Of a stretch of DNA of 64,000 nucleotides, positions 63,177-64,000 are shown piece by piece. Below the pieces are notes generated by a model that was not told where the DNA came from, ran no database searches, and saw nothing but the letters and a program-made list of their open reading frames with translations. This DNA is from Cellulomonas sp. JZ18 (GTDB lineage: Bacteria; Actinomycetota; Actinomycetes; Actinomycetales; Cellulomonadaceae): positions 2,728,001-2,792,000 of the forward strand of contig NZ_CP045245.1 of assembly GCF_009720485.1 (NCBI RefSeq), written 5' to 3'. The translations under genes and the position numbers were made by a program. Each line of letters starts with the position of its first letter. Position 1 is the stretch's first letter.

Positions 63177-64000
63177 TCAGTCCTCGCGGTCCCACGCGGG
63201 GCTGATGCCGCGGGCGTACTGGATGTCGTCGTTGCTCACGCCGGCGGCGACCATCGGCCACACCATCGCGTCGCGCGAGACGGTGAAGTCCACGACCACG
63301 GGGCGGTCGTCGATCTCGAGCGCCCGCTTGATCGTCGCGTCCACGTCGGCCTTCGTCTCGCAGCGCAGGCCCACCGCGCCGTACGCGTCGGCCAGCTTGA
63401 CGAAGTCCGGCACGCGCACCGTGCCGTGACCGGTGTGCAGGTCGGTGTTGGAGTAGCGCGACTCGTAGAACAGGGTCTGCCACTGGCGCACCATGCCGAG
63501 CGAGCTGTTGTTGATCACCGCGACCTTGATCGGGATCTCGTTGATCGTGCAGGTGGCCAGCTCCTGGTTGGTCATCTGGAAGCAGCCGTCGCCGTCGATC
63601 GCCCACACCGTGCGGTCCGGCGCACCGACCTTCGCACCCATGGCCGCCGGCACCGAGAAGCCCATCGTGCCCAGGCCGCCGGAGTTGATCCACGAGTTCG
63701 GGCGCTCGTAGCGGATGAACTGCGCGGCCCACATCTGGTGCTGGCCCACGCCCGCGGCGTAGATCGCCTCGGGGCCGGTCAGCTCGCCGATGCGGCTGAT
63801 GACGTGCTGCGGCGCGAGGTGGCCGTCCGTCGGCTCGTCGTACCCCAGCGGGAACGTCTCGCGCCACGCGTCGAGCTGGCGCCACCAGGCCTCGAGGTCC
63901 GGCTTGCCCTGCTGCTCGTGCTCGCGCTCGAGCTCGGGGAGCAGGTCCGCGATGACCTCGCGCAGGTCGCCGACGATCGGCACGTCGACGCGCTTGTTCT
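63177..64000 (-). CDS. ilvB: Acetolactate synthase large subunit, C-terminal part (truncated by window)
   Basis: The frame runs off the right edge; about 274 C-terminal residues are present. The ThDP-binding motif is [15 protein letters not shown] (G-D-G ... N), preceded by [20 protein letters not shown] and followed by [20 protein letters not shown]. The protein catalyses the first common step of Val/Leu/Ile synthesis with IlvN. Its start and any leader lie beyond 64000. Confidence 0.95.
   Translation of the reverse strand, partial: NKRVDVPIVGDLREVIADLLPELEREHEQQGKPDLEAWWRQLDAWRETFPLGYDEPTDGHLAPQHVISRIGELTGPEAIYAAGVGQHQMWAAQFIRYERPNSWINSGGLGTMGFSVPAAMGAKVGAPDRTVWAIDGDGCFQMTNQELATCTINEIPIKVAVINNSSLGMVRQWQTLFYESRYSNTDLHTGHGTVRVPDFVKLADAYGAVGLRCETKADVDATIKRALEIDDRPVVVDFTVSRDAMVWPMVAAGVSNDDIQYARGISPAWDRED

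Overview
The window is very GC-rich (about 74% by eye) actinobacterial chromosome, most likely from a Cellulomonas-like member of the Micrococcales. This rests on several gene types: a fused E2/E1 2-oxoglutarate enzyme (kgd), the 24-residue ribosomal protein bL37, a SigR/RsrA-type redox sigma/anti-sigma pair, paired CNNM/CBS membrane proteins, a DUF3516 helicase, and many GTG starts with 4-base gene overlaps. The genus is inferred, not proven.

Layout. 1-9.3 kb looks like the edge of a specialised-metabolite or glycan locus. It has the end of an ABC exporter, a GT-A-like glycosyltransferase, a tightly overlapping minus-strand operon (Gfo/Idh oxidoreductase, DegT aminotransferase, N-formyltransferase, HD-domain protein), a divergent GT-B glycosyltransferase, a Nudix hydrolase and an aldose 1-epimerase. 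9.3-17 kb carries an M15 peptidase, two CNNM proteins and a response regulator/histidine kinase/ABC transporter operon. 17-34.8 kb is mostly housekeeping: kgd, a GlxA-type regulator, pilT, bL37, rsrA-sigR, aroA-rsgA-hisN, gltX, an alanine-type symporter and a fumarylacetoacetase-family gene.

34.8-38.3 kb is an accessory island of visibly lower GC. It holds four SUKH-3-like immunity genes. Each is preceded, with overlap or 2 bases of spacing, by the C-terminal tip of a YwqJ-like deaminase toxin. The fourth toxin domain appears whole but sits on a chimeric open frame assembled from a truncated secreted-protein gene and a copy of the tail of the neighbouring acetyltransferase gene. Imperfect copies of the fumarylacetoacetase-gene 5' region occur at both ends of the island and once inside. 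This looks like a graveyard or reservoir of polymorphic-toxin/immunity cassettes and is the most unusual part of the window.

38.3-55.8 kb is mixed core and metabolic genes (acetyltransferase, methyltransferase, pdxH, rnhA, acyl-CoA ligase, helicase, VIT-family transporter, YbaK, AlgH, YggS, lipoate ligase). 55.9-64 kb is a branched-chain amino acid block on the minus strand: ilvB(partial)-ilvN-ilvC, leuB, ilvE and cimA. cimA is preceded by a classical transcription attenuator whose leader peptide ends Leu-Ile-Ile-Val.

Three otherwise intact genes (an ABC ATPase, aroA and ilvE) each have one missing base that maps to a run of four Gs. The shared pattern points to homopolymer contraction in the assembly rather than to three real pseudogenes.
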